This document shows, in pieces, positions 1-8,171 of a stretch of 56,953 nucleotides of DNA (its first letter is position 1; each line of letters begins with the position of its first letter). The notes below the pieces were generated by a model. That model saw nothing but the letters and a program-made list of their open reading frames with translations, ran no database searches and was not told where the DNA came from. Origin of the DNA: Bacillus sp. AFS088145 (GTDB lineage: Bacteria; Bacillota; Bacilli; Bacillales; Bacillaceae_G); contig NZ_NUUX01000005.1 in NCBI RefSeq assembly GCF_002564465.1, positions 140,569 through 197,521 on the forward strand. Direction: 5' to 3'. The translations under genes and the position numbers were made by a program.

Positions 1-156
1 CTCTTCTTTTTATTTGGTCTCGCAACTATTCCCAATGAGAATACAAAATATTCACAAAAAAACATTTTTTTAAAATAATGCTCATGTTTTGATTAGCTTT
101 CAATAAAGTGTCATAATAACAAATGAGATATTGGTATTTGCAAGGAGGATTTAAAT

Positions 157-1227
157 TTGACTAAAAATGATTTAGAACAACTTAGAATTGAAATAGACGA
201 GATTAATCATCAAATATTTGAGTTATTAAATAGAAGAGGCGAAATCGCAAAGAAAATTGGAATAGCAAAAATTGATCAAGGTGTTAAACGCTATGACCCA
301 GTGAGGGAACGTAAGATGCTAGATCATATTGCCGAAATCAATGAAGGTCCTTTTAGTACGGCTACCCTCCAACATATTTTTAAAGAAATTTTTAAAAGTA
401 GCCTAGAGCTTCAAGAAGAAGACGATAAAAAAGTTCTCCTTGTTTCAAGAAAAAGAAAATCAGAAAACACAATCGTAAATGTAAATGGTGTTAATATTGG
501 TGATGGAAGCCCAATTATTATTGCTGGTCCATGTGCAGTCGAGAGCTATGAACAAGTTGATTCAGTAGCGAAAGTATTAAAGGAACAAGGAATAAAAATT
601 ATGCGTGGTGGTGCATTTAAACCACGTACTTCGCCTTATGACTTCCAAGGACTAGGTGAAGAGGGCTTAAAGATTTTAAAAGAAGTTGGCCAAAACCATG
701 GGTTGGCAATTATTAGTGAAATAGTAAGCCCAGAACATATCGAAATGGCATTAGATTATGTTGATATCATTCAAATCGGCGCAAGAAATATGCAGAACTT
801 TGAATTACTAAAAGCAGCAGGTTCTGTTAATAAACCAATTTTATTAAAACGAGGTTTATCAGCGACAATCGAAGAATTCATTTATGCAGCTGAATACATC
901 ATGTCAGAAGGCAATCAAGAAATTATTTTATGTGAACGTGGTATAAGAACTTATGAAAAAGCTACGAGAAATACATTAGATATAACAGCTGTTCCAATTT
1001 TAAAACAAGAAACACATTTACCAGTATTAGTAGATGTTACACATTCGACAGGTAGAAGAGACTTACTAATACCTGCAGCAAAAGCGGGACTAGCAATTGG
1101 AGCTGATGGTATTATGGCAGAGGTTCATCCAGATCCTGCAACTGCTTTAAGTGACTCATCTCAGCAAATGAATTTTGATCAATTTGACCAATTTATGTCT
1201 GAAGTTAATTCTTTTATAAATCGATAA
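157..1227 (+). CDS. aroA: Bifunctional chorismate mutase / DAHP synthase
   Basis: The 356-residue protein has two parts: an N-terminal AroQ-type chorismate mutase helix bundle (about residues 1-90) and a C-terminal type I DAHP synthase barrel (about 100-356, with [10 protein letters not shown] and [14 protein letters not shown]). It condenses phosphoenolpyruvate and erythrose 4-phosphate, the entry step to aromatic amino acids. In Bacillus this fusion is known as AroA (AroG) and the mutase-like domain senses chorismate/prephenate for feedback inhibition. Translation starts at TTG 157, eight bases after AAGGAGGA (142-149); there is no better in-frame ATG. Length matches the family. It lies directly upstream of ccpA, as in B. 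subtilis, but a terminator separates the two. The cytosolic role and regulation are from family knowledge. Confidence 0.96.
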   Translation: MTKNDLEQLRIEIDEINHQIFELLNRRGEIAKKIGIAKIDQGVKRYDPVRERKMLDHIAEINEGPFSTATLQHIFKEIFKSSLELQEEDDKKVLLVSRKRKSENTIVNVNGVNIGDGSPIIIAGPCAVESYEQVDSVAKVLKEQGIKIMRGGAFKPRTSPYDFQGLGEEGLKILKEVGQNHGLAIISEIVSPEHIEMALDYVDIIQIGARNMQNFELLKAAGSVNKPILLKRGLSATIEEFIYAAEYIMSEGNQEIILCERGIRTYEKATRNTLDITAVPILKQETHLPVLVDVTHSTGRRDLLIPAAKAGLAIGADGIMAEVHPDPATALSDSSQQMNFDQFDQFMSEVNSFINR

Positions 1228-1234
1228 TCAACAT

Positions 1235-1272
1235 AAAAGCGCTGGCTGAACAAAATCAGTTGGCGCTTTTTG
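1235..1272 (+). terminator. Terminator of aroA
   Basis: AAAAGCGC pairs with GCGCTTTT around an inner CTGA/TCAG stem, with G.T pairs between, followed by T residues. It starts seven bases after the aroA stop. Confidence 0.85.
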
Positions 1273-1357
1273 AATAATTTGTGAACGTTTGTTTTAAATT
1301 AGCAATATATAGTGATAAACTACGAATAATTTACATTTTTTTCTAATAGGTGTATTG

Positions 1358-1371
1358 AACGAATATTCGTT
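1358..1371. promoter_or_regulatory. Perfect palindrome in the ccpA promoter region
   Basis: AACGAATATTCGTT is a perfect 14-bp palindrome. It overlaps a possible -35 TTGAAC (1355-1360), with a weak -10 (TAAGAT, 1378-1383) 17 bases further on. Its position suggests an operator acting on ccpA, but I do not recognise the protein that would bind. It lacks the GAAC-N4-GTTC form of the Gram-positive LexA box. Confidence 0.4.
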
Positions 1372-1486
1372 TCACTATAAGATAGAATGAAGCACTATTT
1401 TTGTGGAATATTACGTTTTATGACTATTTTACCTAAATAAAAAACAAACTACATAATAGATAGAATAAAATAGAGGAGTGATGAAT

Positions 1487-2485
1487 ATGACGGTTACGAT
1501 TTATGATGTAGCACGTGAGGCAAACGTTTCCATGGCTACAGTTTCACGAGTAGTTAATGGTAATCCAAATGTTAAACCTACTACACGAAAAAAAGTAAAC
1601 GAAGCGATCAGCCGTTTAGGATATAGACCAAATGCAGTAGCAAGAGGACTAGCAAGTAAAAAAACAACTACAGTTGGTGTAATAATTCCAGATATTTCAA
1701 ATACTTTTTATGCAGAACTAGCACGTGGTATTGAAGATATTGCAACAATGTATAAATACAATATTATCTTAAGTAACTCAGATGAGAATGTTGAGAAAGA
1801 AATAACATTAATAAATAATATGTTAGCAAAACAGGTTGACGGAATTTTATTTATTGGTGGAACAATTACGGATATTCATCAAGAAGAGTACGAAAAGGCT
1901 GGCGTTCCAATCGTATTAGCGACTACATATGATGAAGCTAATAAAATCCCTTCTGTAAATATCGACTATGCTCAGGCGGCATTTGATGCAGTAGATTATT
2001 TAATTAAAAAAGGTCACCAAAAGGTAGCATTCGTAAACGGACCTACTGAAACGAATATTATCGGATTAAGTAAGTTAGAAGGATATAAACGTGCTTTACA
2101 AGAAAATGGAATCGAATTCGATGAAGAGTTAGTAACTTATGGTGATAATACGTATGAATCAGGAAGTGAAGCTTTTGAAGCTTTCCATGAGCGTAATATT
2201 ATTCCGACCGCGATTTTCGTAGCATCTGATGAAATGGCGATTGGCGTTATCCACAGTGCTCAAGACCACGGAATATTAGTACCGAATAATCTTGAGGTTT
2301 TTGGGTTTGATAATACAAGATTGGCATTAATGGTGCGTCCAAAATTATCATCTGTTGCTCAACCAATGTATGATATTGGTGCAGTTGCAATGAGATTATT
2401 AACGAAGTATATGAATAAAGAGACAGTGGAAGATCATACAGTCATTCTTCCGCATCATCTTCAAATTAGACAATCAACAAAGTAA
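1487..2485 (+). CDS. ccpA: Catabolite control protein A (LacI family)
   Basis: A 332-residue LacI/GalR regulator. The N-terminal helix-turn-helix ([20 protein letters not shown], about residues 3-22) and hinge helix ([11 protein letters not shown]) are followed by a periplasmic-binding-protein-like core. The sequence closely follows B. subtilis CcpA, including the corepressor-contact region. With HPr-Ser46-P it binds cre sites and controls carbon overflow, acetate and amino-acid genes, several of which lie in this window (acsA, acu, ackA). The chosen start is ATG 1487, eight bases after GAGGAG (1473-1478); upstream in-frame GTG 1478 and ATG 1481 overlap or touch that site. It is transcribed alone, with terminators on both sides. 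Confidence 0.97.
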   Translation: MTVTIYDVAREANVSMATVSRVVNGNPNVKPTTRKKVNEAISRLGYRPNAVARGLASKKTTTVGVIIPDISNTFYAELARGIEDIATMYKYNIILSNSDENVEKEITLINNMLAKQVDGILFIGGTITDIHQEEYEKAGVPIVLATTYDEANKIPSVNIDYAQAAFDAVDYLIKKGHQKVAFVNGPTETNIIGLSKLEGYKRALQENGIEFDEELVTYGDNTYESGSEAFEAFHERNIIPTAIFVASDEMAIGVIHSAQDHGILVPNNLEVFGFDNTRLALMVRPKLSSVAQPMYDIGAVAMRLLTKYMNKETVEDHTVILPHHLQIRQSTK

Positions 2486-2497
2486 ATGATGAAAAGT

Positions 2498-2530
2498 AGC
2501 TTAGAATTTTAGTAATTCTAGGCTTTTTTG
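2498..2530 (+). terminator. Terminator of ccpA
   Basis: AGCTTAGAATT pairs with AATTCTAGGCT (one G.T pair) and is followed by TTTTT. Confidence 0.88.
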
Positions 2531-2550
2531 TTTTTATGGGGAACTTATTG

Positions 2551-2822
2551 GTGAAAGTAAATTTGGGTGGACCACAATTAAGTACTCAATAGGTGCAAAT
2601 AAACTTGGGAGGTCCGTTAATGGTCTTAATTGGTTCAAATAAAAAGAGGGTGTCGTTGAATAAACGAAGGGGTGCAAATAAACATTGGAGAACCGCAAAT
2701 AAAGTTTAAATAAGTGCAAATAAGAGGAGAATCGCAATTAAAATTGGTAAAAATGCAATTAAAATCTGAGTAATGCAATTAAAATTGGTAAATCTTAAAA
2801 CGATCAGAATCGCAAATAAAAT
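2551..2822. repeat. Degenerate tandem repeat array, about 20-bp units
   Basis: Roughly a dozen imperfect units with core GTGCAAATAAA or GCAATTAAAAT follow one another, for example near 2593, 2633, 2672, 2694, 2714, 2733, 2755, 2774 and 2811. Spacing is about 17-24 bases. Early units end in GGGAGGTCC- or TTGGAGAACC-like tails and later ones in TTGGTAAA, so the array drifts along its length. Neither strand holds a convincing gene: the one long frame has low-complexity Leu/Tyr/Phe/His content and no ribosome binding site. Together with flanking hairpins it fills the 535-base gap between ccpA and acuC, where B. subtilis carries motPS. Confidence 0.75.
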
Positions 2823-2851
2823 AATATATTACCTATACTGGGTGGGTATAT

Positions 2852-2886
2852 AGAGCTAATTTTCTTCAATAGCAGCTCTTTTTTTA
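2852..2886 (+). terminator. Possible weak terminator after the repeat array
   Basis: AGAGCT (2852-2857) pairs with AGCTCT (2874-2879), followed by a run of T. The stem is only six pairs with a long loop, so this is tentative. Confidence 0.4.
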
Positions 2887-2979
2887 AGGGAAACTAGCAA
2901 GTTTGCTCTAAATCTATCTAAAAACGAACCAAATTTGAATTGGATTCTACTATTTCATGATCAAAAGTCTACCCAAATT

Positions 2980-3011
2980 AAAAAAGCCGTCGAGAATACC
3001 CCTCAGACGGC
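2980..3011 (-). terminator. Terminator of the acuABC operon
   Basis: On the minus strand GCCGTC pairs with GACGGC, extended by GAG/CTC with one bulge, and is followed by TTTTTT. It lies just past the acuC stop. Confidence 0.85.
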
Positions 3012-3020
3012 GTGTAGTAT

Positions 3021-4196
3021 TTAAATAAAAGGCTTTTTTTGCTGAATGTGCAATGGCTCAAGTGACCGGTATAAGACTTGCTCGTTGTATTCCTCTATTT
3101 CCTTTTTTCTTGGAATAGGCTTTACGATAGATGGATTGTCTGTCCAGGTTGTAGGTAACTTAACATTAGCAATTTTCTGCCATTTTTCTAGCCAGTTGTC
3201 CGGTATTAAGTTAGAAGTTGGTTGTTGATTTGTCATAGCTAGCCATACTTGTGACCAAGCTCTTGGTACTACTCTCCAGTAATCGTATCCTCCACCAGCA
3301 ACAGCAATCCATTTGCCATCGCAATATTTGTGAGCGATTTCGTGTGCGATTTTTGGGATTTCCTCGAATGTTTTCATTGTCGTACAAAGATGAGTTAATG
3401 GATCGTAACAATGCGAATCTGAGCCATTTTGGGTGAGAATTACATCTGGTTTGAAGTATTGGGCTATATCGTTTATTGCTTTTTTATAGCTTAATAGAAA
3501 TGATTCATCCTCGGTGAATGCATCTATTGGAATGTTAAATGAGTATCCGAAACCTTTACCTTGTCCTCTTTCGGTTACCGCACCTGTACCGGGAAATAGG
3601 TATCTACCAGTTTCATGGATTGAGAGTGTACAAACAGTTGGGTCATCATAAAATGCCCACTGAACTCCGTCGCCATGGTGTGCGTCCGTATCTACATATA
3701 ACACCTTTAAACCATATTTCTGTTGAATATATTTTATGGCGATTGCACAGTCATTATAAACACAAAAACCAGAGGCTTTTCGTTTAAAACCGTGATGTAG
3801 TCCACCACCTAAATTAAAAGCATGATTGGATTTTCCATCTAGAACAGCATCTACTGCCGTTAAGGTGCCACCAACAATTAAAGAACTGGCCTCGTGCATA
3901 TTTTTAAAAATGGGTGTATCATCAGTTCCAAGTCCAAATTGTTCAGCGATATTTGCACTAACTGGTTCGCGGCTTGCTTTTTTTACTTGTTCGATAAATT
4001 GTAAATCATGAAAAAGGAGCAGCTCGTCATCTGTTGCTAATCTTGGTGGAATAATATCAGCATCATTTAATAGATTACTAGATTTTAATAGTTCATAAAC
4101 TAATTGAGAGCGAATCGGATTAAATGGGTGTTTTTCGTTGAATTGATAGGCATGGTATTCTTCGCTATATACTAAGTATGCATCCTTTTTCATCAT
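3021..4196 (-). CDS. acuC: Acetoin utilization protein AcuC, lysine deacetylase
   Basis: A 391-residue class I histone-deacetylase-fold protein. In B. subtilis AcuC removes the acetyl group from acetyl-CoA synthetase AcsA and so reactivates it. Visible HDAC signatures are the paired catalytic histidines H134-H135 in GGGLHHGF, and zinc/active-site residues in DTDAHHGDG (D169, D171, H173, H174, D176). The conserved SIHETGRYLFPGTG and NGSDSHCYDPLTHL stretches are present. It is the last gene of acuABC; its ATG overlaps the acuB stop (ATGA), implying translational coupling. A second ATG follows immediately (4193), so the start could be one codon later. The name reflects an old acetoin-growth phenotype. 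Confidence 0.95.
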   Translation of the reverse strand: MMKKDAYLVYSEEYHAYQFNEKHPFNPIRSQLVYELLKSSNLLNDADIIPPRLATDDELLLFHDLQFIEQVKKASREPVSANIAEQFGLGTDDTPIFKNMHEASSLIVGGTLTAVDAVLDGKSNHAFNLGGGLHHGFKRKASGFCVYNDCAIAIKYIQQKYGLKVLYVDTDAHHGDGVQWAFYDDPTVCTLSIHETGRYLFPGTGAVTERGQGKGFGYSFNIPIDAFTEDESFLLSYKKAINDIAQYFKPDVILTQNGSDSHCYDPLTHLCTTMKTFEEIPKIAHEIAHKYCDGKWIAVAGGGYDYWRVVPRAWSQVWLAMTNQQPTSNLIPDNWLEKWQKIANVKLPTTWTDNPSIVKPIPRKKEIEEYNEQVLYRSLEPLHIQQKKPFI

Positions 4197-4834
4197 AATT
4201 CACTCGCTTCATTTGGCCAAAGAATTTTATATCCTTCAGTTTTTAAAGTTTGAATGATTGAAAGTGGATTCATCGTTTGAATTCTAAATACAAGAACCTT
4301 ATGATCCACTTCTTTTGCAGGGTAAACAAGGACACTTACAATATTAATGTTTTCTTTTGAAAATACGTTAACAACGTCACTTAAAATGCCTGGATGATCA
4401 TGGACTAAGATTTCTATTTGGGAGCTAGGTTGATAGGCTCCTGTTAACGTTACTAGAGTGTGTAATACATCAATTTCGGTCACAAGTCCTATTAATTTTC
4501 CGCTAGAAACAACAGGTAAACAGCCTATTTTATATTGATAGAAATAAGTTGCTACTTCTTCAACAAAGTCAATTGGACTGCAAGTAATGACATTAGTAGT
4601 CATAATTTTTTCAACAGGAACCTCAAGTACAGATGAAAATGCTTGTGGAAAAAGTGTTGAAGGTAAAGCATCGCGTACATCTCGATCAGAAATGATTCCA
4701 ACCACTTGATCATCTTCATTAATGATTGGAATATGTCGTACATCACCAGTTCGAAAAATAGTTACTGCTTCACCGATTGTATTTTCTTTTTTAAAAGTAA
4801 TGTTTGAACTGCGCATAATATCTTGAATAAGCAT
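4193..4834 (-). CDS. acuB: Acetoin utilization protein AcuB (CBS-ACT protein)
   Basis: A 213-residue cytosolic protein with two N-terminal CBS motifs (about residues 5-60 and 75-130, with HIPIINEDDQVVGIISDRD and GCLPVVSSGKLIGLVTEID) and a C-terminal ACT domain (about 138-205). CBS pairs bind adenine nucleotides and ACT domains bind small ligands, so a sensory role in the acetate/acetoin module is plausible; its biochemical function is not settled. It is the middle gene of acuABC, 35 bases after acuA and overlapping acuC by four bases. ATG 4834 has an AAAGG-type site upstream. Confidence 0.93.
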   Translation of the reverse strand: MLIQDIMRSSNITFKKENTIGEAVTIFRTGDVRHIPIINEDDQVVGIISDRDVRDALPSTLFPQAFSSVLEVPVEKIMTTNVITCSPIDFVEEVATYFYQYKIGCLPVVSSGKLIGLVTEIDVLHTLVTLTGAYQPSSQIEILVHDHPGILSDVVNVFSKENINIVSVLVYPAKEVDHKVLVFRIQTMNPLSIIQTLKTEGYKILWPNEASEL

Positions 4835-4869
4835 TATTTTGAATCCTACCTTTCGAGATTAAAGTTCAA

Positions 4870-5502
4870 TTAGTACATATATCTTTGTAAAAAGCGTAGT
4901 GCGTCAAATGCTTGAATTTCTTCAGTTGTTACTCGTTTTCCCATTCTTACCATTAAACAGTTTGCTGGATGGGAACAGATTTCAGGATCATCAGTTGCAA
5001 ATTGGATGAGTCCACCGGCATTCATCATTTTTTCCATCATTTTTCGATATTCCCATACATTTAAACCAGTACCTTTTAAATCCCAATGCCAATAATACTC
5101 TGTTGTGATAATAATATAGTCTTCCATTGCATCATCTAACATTGAGAGAATTAACATATTTTTAGCAACTGAAAAACCACGGAATTCAGGTATTACCTCA
5201 ATTGCTCCAAGCTCGATTAAATTTTCTAGAGTTGTTTTTGACCATCTTTCAAGTGGGTCTGGATATAAATAAGTTACGTAACCTACTATTGTTTGATCAA
5301 GTCTAGCAATAATAATTCTAGCTTCAGGTAGACTAGCAATTTCAACAATTGCTTTATGTTGCTGTGCTGGTTGTCTAAAAGATGTTAAATTTTCATGAAA
5401 ATGATATGTTTCAAGTAAGGCAGATTCGACTGGTCCCTCTATAATTAATTCACCATGCACAGTTTGGATTGTTTTTGAAAAATATTTTTTTGGGTGATCC
5501 AA
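4870..5502 (-). CDS. acuA: GNAT acetyltransferase AcuA
   Basis: A 210-residue GNAT protein. In B. subtilis AcuA acetylates and inactivates AcsA on its active-site lysine, opposing AcuC. The GNAT core is seen in ARIIIARLDQTIVGYVTYL (beta strands) and EVIPEFRGFSVAKNML, the acetyl-CoA loop. The start is TTG 5502, preceded by AAGGGGAG at good spacing; no suitable ATG is nearby. It is the first gene of acuABC and diverges from acsA across a 180-base intergenic region, an arrangement that lets enzyme and modifier be regulated together. In B. subtilis that region is under CcpA control. Confidence 0.94.
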   Translation of the reverse strand: MDHPKKYFSKTIQTVHGELIIEGPVESALLETYHFHENLTSFRQPAQQHKAIVEIASLPEARIIIARLDQTIVGYVTYLYPDPLERWSKTTLENLIELGAIEVIPEFRGFSVAKNMLILSMLDDAMEDYIIITTEYYWHWDLKGTGLNVWEYRKMMEKMMNAGGLIQFATDDPEICSHPANCLMVRMGKRVTTEEIQAFDALRFLQRYMY

Positions 5503-5617
5503 TATTTCTCACTCCCCTTAGAAAACACCTTTTTAATAATCATACTAAAAAATGCAGGAAAGACATACAGGAAAAAAAACAGTATGTGTCTAATACATAT
5601 AAATGGTTAATTTATTA

Positions 5618-5632
5618 AAAATACTGAAAATT
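5618..5632. promoter_or_regulatory. CodY-box-like sequence at the acsA promoter
   Basis: AAAATACTGAAAATT matches the CodY consensus AATTTTCWGAAAATT at 12 of 15 positions and overlaps the predicted -35 of acsA. B. subtilis acsA is reported to be CodY-repressed, which supports the reading. CodY would also reach the divergent acu promoter. Confidence 0.45.
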
Positions 5633-5652
5633 AAATCTTATCATTGTATAAT
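5624..5652 (+). promoter_or_regulatory. Predicted sigma-A promoter of acsA
   Basis: -35 CTGAAA (5624-5629), 17-base spacer, perfect -10 TATAAT (5647-5652). Transcription would start near 5659, about 24 bases before the acsA ATG. Confidence 0.65.
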
Positions 5653-5682
5653 GATAGTAGAGAATATCAAGGAGGGATTTAT

Positions 5683-7401
5683 ATGAAGGTGGAAGCGCTT
5701 CCGGTAAAAAATGGACAATTTAATTTAAAAAACTATGAGGAAACTTATAAAAATTTTAAGTGGGAAGATGTAGAAAAAGAGTTTTCTTGGTATACAACAC
5801 AAAAGTATAATGTAGCTTTTGAAGCTATCGATCGTCATGCAAATTCTGATCGAAAAGATAAAGTTGCTTTGTATTACAAAGATGATAAGCGAAATGAAAA
5901 ATATACATTTGAAGAAATGAAAATTAATTCAAATAAGGCTGCAAATGTTTTAAAACAATTCGGCGATGTTGAAAAAGGTGATCGAGTATTTATTTTCATG
6001 CCTCGTCAACCAGAATTGTATTTTGCACTTTTAGGAGCTTTAAAATTAGGTGCTATTGTTGGTCCTTTATTCGAGGCATTTATGGAAGGCGCTGTTAAGG
6101 ATCGTTTAGAGGATAGTGAGGCAAAGGTATTAGTCACAACGCCAGCATTATTATCACGTGTTCCAGTTAATGATCTACCTGCGTTAAAAACAATCTTCCT
6201 TATAGGTGATGATGTTGAGGAAGGCGGTAAATTTGTAGATTTTAAAGCTCGTTATAAAGAGGCGAAAACAGATTTTGAGATTACATGGTTAAATCGTCAT
6301 GATGGTTTAATTTTACATTATACTTCAGGGTCAACAGGAAAACCAAAAGGTGTTCTTCATGTTCAACAAGCGATGATTCAACACTATCAAACTGGTAAAT
6401 GGGTGACGGATCTTCAAAAAGATGATGTATATTGGTGTACAGCAGATCCAGGTTGGGTAACTGGAACTTCTTACGGTATTTTTGGACCTTGGTTAAATGG
6501 TGCTTCTAACGTGATATTAGGAGGTCGTTTCAGTCCTGATGCTTGGTATGAAACAATTCAAGAATTTGGCGTAACGGTTTGGTATAGTGCTCCGACAGCA
6601 TTCCGTATGCTAATGGGTTCAGGGGAAGACATTATTAAGAAGTATGATTTAAGTTCACTTCGACATATTTTAAGTGTTGGAGAGCCTTTAAATCCAGAGG
6701 TAGTTCGTTGGGGAGCAAAAGTATTTAATTTACGAATCCATGATAATTGGTGGATGACAGAAACTGGAGCTTCATTAATTTGTAACTATCCATGTATGCC
6801 AATTCGCCCAGGTTCAATGGGTAAACCATTCCCTGGAATCGAGGCAGCAATTGTTGATAATAACGGTAATGAAGTTGCTCCATATACGATGGGAAATCTA
6901 GCAATTAAAAAGGGTTGGCCATCGATGATGAACACAATTTGGAATAATGAACCAAAATTCCAATCATATTTCTTAAATGATGAGTGGTATGTTTCAGGTG
7001 ATTCAGCTTATATGGATGAGGATGGATATTTCTGGTTCCAAGGTCGAGTAGACGATGTAATTATGACTTCTGGTGAGAGAGTAGGTCCATTTGAAGTAGA
7101 AAGTAAGCTTGTCGAGCATCCTGCAATTGCAGAAGCTGGTGTAATTGGTATACCAGATCCTGTAAGAGGTGAGATTATTAAGGCATTTGTTGCGCTAAGA
7201 GATGGTTATGTTGCTTCAGATGAATTGAAAGAAGAAATACGTAACTTTGTAAAATTAGGACTAGCAGCTCATGCAGCTCCTAGACAAATCGAATTCCGTG
7301 ATAAATTACCAAAAACTCGAAGCGGAAAAATTATGCGAAGAGTATTAAAAGCATGGGAGTTAGACCTTCCAACTGGTGATTTATCAACGATGGAAGATTA
7401 A
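5683..7401 (+). CDS. acsA: Acetyl-CoA synthetase
   Basis: A 572-residue AMP-forming acetate-CoA ligase (ANL family), converting acetate, ATP and CoA to acetyl-CoA. The P-loop-like LHYTSGSTGKPKG lies near residues 213-225; WWMTETGASLICNYP and YVSGDSAYMDEDGYFWFQGR are the central motifs. The C-terminal PKTRSGKIMRR carries K549, which is acetylated by AcuA in B. subtilis, at the same residue number. ATG 5683 is chosen because AAGGAGGG (5669-5676) precedes it and the length then equals that of B. subtilis AcsA; an upstream in-frame ATG at 5644 lies inside the promoter. It diverges from acuABC and ends at a strong terminator. Confidence 0.96.
   Translation: MKVEALPVKNGQFNLKNYEETYKNFKWEDVEKEFSWYTTQKYNVAFEAIDRHANSDRKDKVALYYKDDKRNEKYTFEEMKINSNKAANVLKQFGDVEKGDRVFIFMPRQPELYFALLGALKLGAIVGPLFEAFMEGAVKDRLEDSEAKVLVTTPALLSRVPVNDLPALKTIFLIGDDVEEGGKFVDFKARYKEAKTDFEITWLNRHDGLILHYTSGSTGKPKGVLHVQQAMIQHYQTGKWVTDLQKDDVYWCTADPGWVTGTSYGIFGPWLNGASNVILGGRFSPDAWYETIQEFGVTVWYSAPTAFRMLMGSGEDIIKKYDLSSLRHILSVGEPLNPEVVRWGAKVFNLRIHDNWWMTETGASLICNYPCMPIRPGSMGKPFPGIEAAIVDNNGNEVAPYTMGNLAIKKGWPSMMNTIWNNEPKFQSYFLNDEWYVSGDSAYMDEDGYFWFQGRVDDVIMTSGERVGPFEVESKLVEHPAIAEAGVIGIPDPVRGEIIKAFVALRDGYVASDELKEEIRNFVKLGLAAHAAPRQIEFRDKLPKTRSGKIMRRVLKAWELDLPTGDLSTMED
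5690..5703. promoter_or_regulatory. cre-like palindrome inside the start of acsA
   Basis: TGGAAGCGCTTCCG (core GGAAGCGCTTCC, a perfect 12-bp palindrome) covers codons 3-7 of acsA. It keeps the AANCGNT centre of the CcpA consensus TGWAANCGNTNWCA but departs at three outer positions. About 30 bases downstream of the predicted start point, it would act as a roadblock. B. subtilis has its cre upstream of this gene instead. Confidence 0.4.
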
Positions 7402-7404
7402 TAA

Positions 7405-7440
7405 CAAAAAACCATTGGGAAAAGATCCAATGGTTTTTTG
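7405..7440. terminator. Bidirectional terminator between acsA and the TPM-domain gene
   Basis: CAAAAAACCATTGG pairs perfectly with CCAATGGTTTTTTG. A run on one side and T run on the other let it serve both convergent genes. Confidence 0.92.
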
Positions 7441-7445
7441 TTGTT

Positions 7446-8171
7446 CTAAAATTTTCGATCGGAGCCACCACCGCCGGAGCTTCCTCCGCCACCGCCTCTT
7501 GGGCCACCGCTACCTGATGAGTTTAATAGTGCAGGTAATAAATTCAAAATGAAATAAGTAAGTACACCATTAAAGAACATCATATCAATGATGATAATTG
7601 CGATTACAATCGCAATGATAATGAATACTTTTAAAGTTGCCCATAAATTACTTGTCTTAGAATGACCAGTTTGTTCAGATCCATTTAAAATAACATTATA
7701 TAGTGATTTATATGTGTTTGTTATTGCAAGGGATTCTTCACCTTTTTTCAAATATGGAATAGCACTCTGATCCAGAATGTTACCAGATCTAATATCTGTT
7801 ACAACTCCTTCTAAACCATATCCTACTTCGATTCTTATTTGTCTATCTTTTTTAGCATATAACAAAAGTACACCATTATTTTTCTCTTTATTACCTAAAC
7901 CATATTTTCGAAATGCTGTATTAGCATATTCTTTAATATCATTTCCTTCCAGACTTGGGATTGTTAATACCGCAAGTTGAGCAGAGGTAGTGTCCTCTAA
8001 CTTTTTCCCTAATTGAATTAGAGTTTGTGTATCTTCTCTGTTAAGAACATTTGCATAATCTTGTACATAAATGTCTCCTACTTGAGAAGGTACTTTAATT
8101 TCAGCATTTGCTCCTGTAGCAAATGAAAAAAGAAATCCTATTAGGAATATTGATGAGAGAAATTTTCTCAT
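7446..8171 (-). CDS. TPM-domain membrane protein (YgcG/psb32 family)
   Basis: A 241-residue protein with an N-terminal signal peptide (about residues 1-24, ending SFATGANA), a TPM domain (about 32-155, with VGDIYVQDYANVLNREDTQT and RQIRIEVGYGLEGVVTD), a hydrophobic segment near 178-200, and a glycine/serine tail ending GGGGSDRKF. TPM domains occur in plant thylakoid and bacterial envelope proteins; phosphatase or assembly roles have been proposed, but the bacterial function is unclear. Its ATG overlaps the lemA stop by four bases, so the two form an operon. LemA-TPM pairs recur in bacteria, implying a joint envelope role. The gene is convergent with acsA. Confidence 0.88.
   Translation of the reverse strand: MRKFLSSIFLIGFLFSFATGANAEIKVPSQVGDIYVQDYANVLNREDTQTLIQLGKKLEDTTSAQLAVLTIPSLEGNDIKEYANTAFRKYGLGNKEKNNGVLLLYAKKDRQIRIEVGYGLEGVVTDIRSGNILDQSAIPYLKKGEESLAITNTYKSLYNVILNGSEQTGHSKTSNLWATLKVFIIIAIVIAIIIIDMMFFNGVLTYFILNLLPALLNSSGSGGPRGGGGGSSGGGGSDRKF

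Noticed and set aside
1235-1250. AAAAGCGCTGGC as a cre site near ccpA
   Set aside because: It is the left arm of the aroA terminator hairpin and lacks the outer consensus bases.
2534-2737. Minus-strand reading frame of 67 residues
   Set aside because: It lies inside the repeat array, is low complexity (Leu, Tyr, Phe, His), and has no ribosome binding site.
2551-2822. CRISPR array
   Set aside because: Units are contiguous, degenerate and short, with no unique spacers of constant length and no cas genes.
3046-4011. Plus-strand frames opposite acuC
   Set aside because: They are complementary-strand shadows of a well-conserved gene with no ribosome binding sites.
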